Shown here piece by piece: positions 5,191-7,753 of a stretch of 7,753 nt of DNA. Source of the stretch: Propionibacteriaceae bacterium (GTDB lineage: Bacteria; Actinomycetota; Actinomycetes; Propionibacteriales; Propionibacteriaceae). A program made the translations under genes and the position numbers. Numbering within the stretch: the first letter of the stretch is position 1; every line of letters starts with the position of its first letter. Under the pieces are notes generated by a model. The model ran no database searches. It was not told the origin of the DNA and was given only the letters and a program-made list of their open reading frames with translations. The stretch lies in contig JAGQUI010000120.1 in assembly GCA_020438595.1 (NCBI GenBank), positions 1 to 7,753 on the forward strand, read 5' to 3'.

Positions 5191-7286
5191 GCGACCGGTC
5201 AACGTTGGAGGCGCACGGTTGGGGAACGGTCCCTGAGGGGCCGGGCGACGAACGAGCCCGGCGTCATTCCTCCACGGTCCCTGAGGAGCCGGGCGAGGAA
5301 CGAGCGCTGCGTCATCCCTCCACGGTCCCTGACGAGCCGGCCGAGGAACGAGCCCGGCGTCACGAGGGGCCGTCGGTGGCCGACTGGATCCACGGCCCGA
5401 TCGATGAACCGGTGCCGCCCGAACTGCTGGTCACTCCCGGGCTGCCCTGGTCCGGCCGGCTGGCCGCGCTGCGCCGCCGCCACCGGCTACGCGGCGAGCG
5501 CGCGCGGGCATTCTACGCGGCGTCCCGCCGACCGGAGCGTGGCCTACCGGTGGCCGGGAACGCGGCCGCGTGGGCGTTCGTGCGCCGGCTGCTGCGCACC
5601 CGCAAGGGCATGTTCGCCCTCACCGTGGCCACGAACCTGGCCGCGGCGATGGCCGGGCTGATCGTGCCGCGCCTGCTGGGCGACCTGGTCGACCAGGTCA
5701 CCGGCGGGGCGGTCGACGTCGGGCAGGTGGACCGGATCATCATCGGCGTCGTCGTGGTGGTGGTCGTCCAGTCCGCGCTGGTGTTCGCGGCCCGGCGCGC
5801 GTCCGCCGTGCTCGGCTACGACCTGCTCGCCGCGGCGAGGGAGGAGATCGTCGGCACGGTGCTGCGGCTGCCGCTGGGCGAGGTGGAGTCGGCCTCGAGC
5901 GGCGACCTGCTCACCCGGATCACGTCCGACGTGTCGAAGATGAGCCAGTCGGTGCGCTGGGCGTTCCCGCAGTTGGTGATGTCGTCGGTGCTGGTGGTGG
6001 CCAGCCTGGTCGCGCTGGTGCTCAACTCGTGGTTCCTTGCGCTGACGATGACCGGCTCGCTGATCGTGCTGTGGTTCTCGACGCGGCACTACCTGCGGCA
6101 TGCGGGAGCGGGCTACATCACCGAGTCGGGCACGTACAGCCAGATCAACTCCACCACGACCGAGACCGTCGAAGGTGCGCGGACGGTGGAGGCGCTGGGG
6201 CTGGGTGAGCGCCGGATCGCGATCGGGGACGCCGAAGTCGACGTGTCGAACCAGGCCGAGCGGTACACGATGACGCTGCGGAACCTGTTCTTCATCTTCC
6301 TCGACGTCTCCTACCAGTTGCCGCTGGTGGGCGTGGTGCTGCTCGGCACCTGGGGCTACGCGCAGGGCTGGGTGACCCTCGGCGAGATCACGACGGCCGC
6401 GATCTACGTGCAGGGCCTGGTCGAGCCGATGGACCGGCTGATCCAGGTGTTCGACACGCTGCAGGTGGGGCTGGCCGCCACCACGCGCCTGCTCGGCGTG
6501 GCCGAGGTGCCCGAGGACCGGGTGGCCGGCACGGAGCGTCCCGACGGCACCGAGGTGGTCGCCGGCGACCTGCGCTTCGCCTACCGTCCCGGCGTCGACG
6601 TGCTGCACGGTATCGACCTCGACCTGAAACCCGGGGAGCGGCTGGCGATCGTGGGGCCGTCCGGGTCGGGCAAGTCGACGCTGGGCCGGCTGCTGGCCGG
6701 GATCAACGGTCCGCGGACGGGCGAGGTCGACATCGGCGGGGTGGACGTGATGACGCTGCCGCTGGACCTGCTGCGCACCGAGGTGGCGCTGGTCACCCAG
6801 GAGCACCACGTGTTCGTGGGCACCGTCAGGGACAACATCGTGCTGGCACGCGACCGCCAACTGGAGGGCGAGGCGGTGGACGCGGCGGTGCGGGACGCGC
6901 TGCGCGCGGTGGACGCGCTCGACTGGGTGGAGCGACTGCCGCAGGGCCTGGACACGGTGCTCGGGCACGGGCGCGTGCACCTGACACCGGCGCAGGCGCA
7001 GCAGGTGGCGCTGGCGCGGCTGATGGTGGCCGATCCACACACGCTGGTGCTGGACGAGGCGACGTCCCTGATCGACCCGCGCACGGCCCGGCACCTGGAG
7101 GGCTCGATGGCCGCGCTGCTGGCCGACCGGACGGTGATCGCGATCGCCCACCGGCTGCACACCGCGCACGACGCGGACCGGATCGCGGTCGTGATCGACG
7201 GACGCATCGCCGAACTCGGTTCCCACGACGAGCTGATCGCCCGGGACGGCGAGTACGCCCGCCTGTGGCGCACCTGGCGCTCGTAG
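5187..7286 (+). CDS. ABC exporter half-transporter with intact Walker motifs and non-canonical signature (subunit 2)
   Basis: A 699-residue half-size ABC exporter, the partner of the upstream gene. After an unusually long N-terminal region of about 141 residues come six predicted membrane helices (about 142-161, 184-202, 262-279, 283-297, 367-387, 401-412) and a nucleotide-binding domain. Walker A is GPSGSGKST (490-498), Q-loop Gln538, Walker B TLVLDEATS with Asp623 and Glu624, and H-loop His655 (IAHRLHTA). The signature, normally LSGGQ, is LTPAQ (599-603), and LSGGQRQR is replaced by LTPAQAQQ. Residues 13-60 are three copies of a 16-residue charged repeat. The domain order and coupling indicate an asymmetric heterodimeric exporter of the TmrAB/TM287-288 type; drug, lipid or peptide export are all possible. 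Start: ATG 5187 is favoured by GGAGGA and the overlap. An alternative GTG at 5376, with GAGGGG 6 nt upstream, would skip the repeats. Confidence 0.92.
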   Translation: MSDRSTLEAHGWGTVPEGPGDERARRHSSTVPEEPGEERALRHPSTVPDEPAEERARRHEGPSVADWIHGPIDEPVPPELLVTPGLPWSGRLAALRRRHRLRGERARAFYAASRRPERGLPVAGNAAAWAFVRRLLRTRKGMFALTVATNLAAAMAGLIVPRLLGDLVDQVTGGAVDVGQVDRIIIGVVVVVVVQSALVFAARRASAVLGYDLLAAAREEIVGTVLRLPLGEVESASSGDLLTRITSDVSKMSQSVRWAFPQLVMSSVLVVASLVALVLNSWFLALTMTGSLIVLWFSTRHYLRHAGAGYITESGTYSQINSTTTETVEGARTVEALGLGERRIAIGDAEVDVSNQAERYTMTLRNLFFIFLDVSYQLPLVGVVLLGTWGYAQGWVTLGEITTAAIYVQGLVEPMDRLIQVFDTLQVGLAATTRLLGVAEVPEDRVAGTERPDGTEVVAGDLRFAYRPGVDVLHGIDLDLKPGERLAIVGPSGSGKSTLGRLLAGINGPRTGEVDIGGVDVMTLPLDLLRTEVALVTQEHHVFVGTVRDNIVLARDRQLEGEAVDAAVRDALRAVDALDWVERLPQGLDTVLGHGRVHLTPAQAQQVALARLMVADPHTLVLDEATSLIDPRTARHLEGSMAALLADRTVIAIAHRLHTAHDADRIAVVIDGRIAELGSHDELIARDGEYARLWRTWRS
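5223..5366 (+). repeat. Three in-frame 48-bp tandem repeats in the start of subunit 2
   Basis: Three 48-bp units encode GTVPEGPGDERARRHS, STVPEEPGEERALRHP and STVPDEPAEERARRHE (residues 13-28, 29-44, 45-60). They keep the frame because the period is a multiple of three. The DNA (for example CGGTCCCTGAGGAGCCGGG) resembles, from memory, intergenic repeats of high-GC actinomycetes with GGTCCCTGAG blocks. It is a different family from the 24-bp arrays. Confidence 0.85.
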
Positions 7287-7325
7287 CGCGCGTCCCCGCC
7301 GCTTGGTCGAGCCCCCAACAACAAC

Positions 7326-7353
7326 GGCTGGCCGAGCCCTGTCGAGACCAGCC
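7326..7353 (+). terminator. Possible hairpin after the ABC operon
   Basis: GGCTGG (7326-7331) and CCAGCC (7348-7353) are exact complements with a 16-nt loop containing CCGAGCCCTGTCGAGA. It lies 39 nt after the stop at 7286. TTGGTCGAGC (7303-7312) nearby is a related copy of the GTCGAG element. From memory, GAGCCCTGTCGAGACC-like sequences are common dispersed repeats in high-GC actinobacteria. No T tract; terminator function is only suggested by place. Confidence 0.35.
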
Positions 7354-7359
7354 CCGGCA

Positions 7360-7506
7360 CCGGGGACGGTTCCTTTCCGGTTCGTGGGGACGGTTCTCCT
7401 GCCGTTCGTGGGGACGGTTCTCCTGCCGTTCGCGGGGACGGTTCTCCTGCGCCGCGGTGAACCGGAAAGGAACCGTCCCCGCGAACCGGAAAGGAACCGT
7501 CCCCGG
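7360..7506. repeat. 24-bp repeat array C with perfect 25-bp inverted repeat
   Basis: Four forward units with the core GGGGACGGTTC start at 7362, 7386, 7410 and 7434, each 24 bp apart; the last is cut short. Two inverted units follow at 7457-7480 and 7481-7504. The outermost arms, 7360-7384 and 7482-7506, are exact complements over 25 bp, so the whole block could form a large hairpin or cruciform. Units 2 and 3 share a variant middle (TCTCCTGCCG) and differ from each other at one base, which indicates recent tandem duplication. The array sits between the ABC operon and the exonuclease gene, in a 269-nt gap (7287-7555) in which I see no gene. Confidence 0.9.
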
Positions 7507-7555
7507 GTGGGTCCGGGGGCGGAAGGTGGGTGGGGCTCGTGAGACGCTGTCGGTC

Positions 7556-7753
7556 GTGAGGATCGCGACCTGGAACGTCAACTCGCTGCGCGCCCGGATC
7601 GGGCGGGTGGAAGCCTTCTGCGAGCGCCACGACATCGACGTGCTCGCCATGCAGGAGGTGAAGGCGCGCGAGGACCAGGTGCCGCTCCTGGGGTTGCAGG
7701 GGCTGGGCTACGAGGTGGCCCTCGCCGGCGACGGGCAGTGGAACGGCGTGGCC
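7556..7753 (+). CDS. xthA: Exodeoxyribonuclease III, N-terminal part (3' truncated by window)
   Basis: The first 66 residues, starting MRIATWNVNSLRARI, match the endonuclease/exonuclease/phosphatase fold of exonuclease III, the AP endonuclease and 3'-5' exonuclease of base excision repair in the cytoplasm. Asn7 in WNVNS and Glu34 in MQEVK correspond to the conserved Asn7 and metal-binding Glu34 of E. coli XthA. Later catalytic residues are outside the window, and the frame is open to its last base. GTG 7556 is the only sensible start, because MRIATWN is the usual family N-terminus. No Shine-Dalgarno is seen. GACGCT (7543-7548), a weak TANNNT-like box, ends 7 nt before the GTG, so a leaderless mRNA is possible. 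It is separated from the ABC operon by array C and is probably transcribed independently. Confidence 0.9.
   Translation, partial: MRIATWNVNSLRARIGRVEAFCERHDIDVLAMQEVKAREDQVPLLGLQGLGYEVALAGDGQWNGVA

Noticed and set aside
3187..5202. A 671-codon minus-strand frame opposite the first ABC gene
   Set aside because: It is a high-GC antisense shadow: composition is rich in Arg, Gln, His and Ala, no domain is recognisable, and the + strand gene has clear exporter motifs.
7360..7506. Array C as a CRISPR array
   Set aside because: Units abut without spacers, occur in both orientations and are 24 bp; no cas gene is near.
6581..7650. Minus-strand frames over array C and the end of the second ABC gene
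   Set aside because: The repeated protein pattern (GTVPFRF, RTAGEPSP) is only translation of the 24-bp repeat; the rest is antisense to the ABC domain.

Overview
The window is very GC-rich DNA with GTG and TTG-type start options, Shine-Dalgarno-poor genes and TANNNT -10 boxes placed 6-9 nt ahead of start codons. This points to an actinomycete, probably of the Pseudonocardiales type; the order is an inference from codon use and protein style, not a proven assignment. It looks chromosomal: no transposase, integrase, phage gene, tRNA, rRNA or CRISPR array was seen.

Layout: (1) 1-105, the last 34 codons of an unrecognised + strand gene. (2) 196-924, a + strand PIG-L/LmbE-family zinc deacetylase. 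(3) 925-1220, a convergent intergenic region filled with a 24-bp repeat family in both orientations. (4) 1221-1952 (-), a class I glutamine amidotransferase, preceded on its strand by (5) 2062-3177 (-), a YbdK-type carboxylate-amine (glutamate-cysteine) ligase. A degenerate member of the repeat family lies between them. (6) 3178-3333, a divergent promoter region. (7) 3334-5190 and 5187-7286 (+), two translationally coupled half-size ABC exporters overlapping by ATGA. (8) 7287-7555, a second array of the same 24-bp repeat family. (9) 7556-7753, the first 66 codons of an exodeoxyribonuclease III (XthA) gene, cut by the window edge.

The most interesting content is the ABC pair. The first subunit has lost Walker A, the Walker B aspartate, the Q-loop glutamine and the H-loop histidine, but keeps a perfect LSGGQ signature. 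The second keeps Walker A, Walker B, Q-loop and H-loop, but its signature is LTPAQ. The defects are complementary: a heterodimer would have one complete ATP site and one with almost no conserved catalytic residue. The second subunit also begins with three in-frame copies of a 48-bp (16-residue) repeat.

The second theme is the repeat family. Two large arrays about 6 kb apart, each containing a perfect 24-25 bp inverted repeat, plus a degenerate copy, lie at the 3' flank of every complete gene or operon in the window. They are absent from the 5' promoter regions. This suggests a role at transcript ends, or a mobile or REP-like origin.
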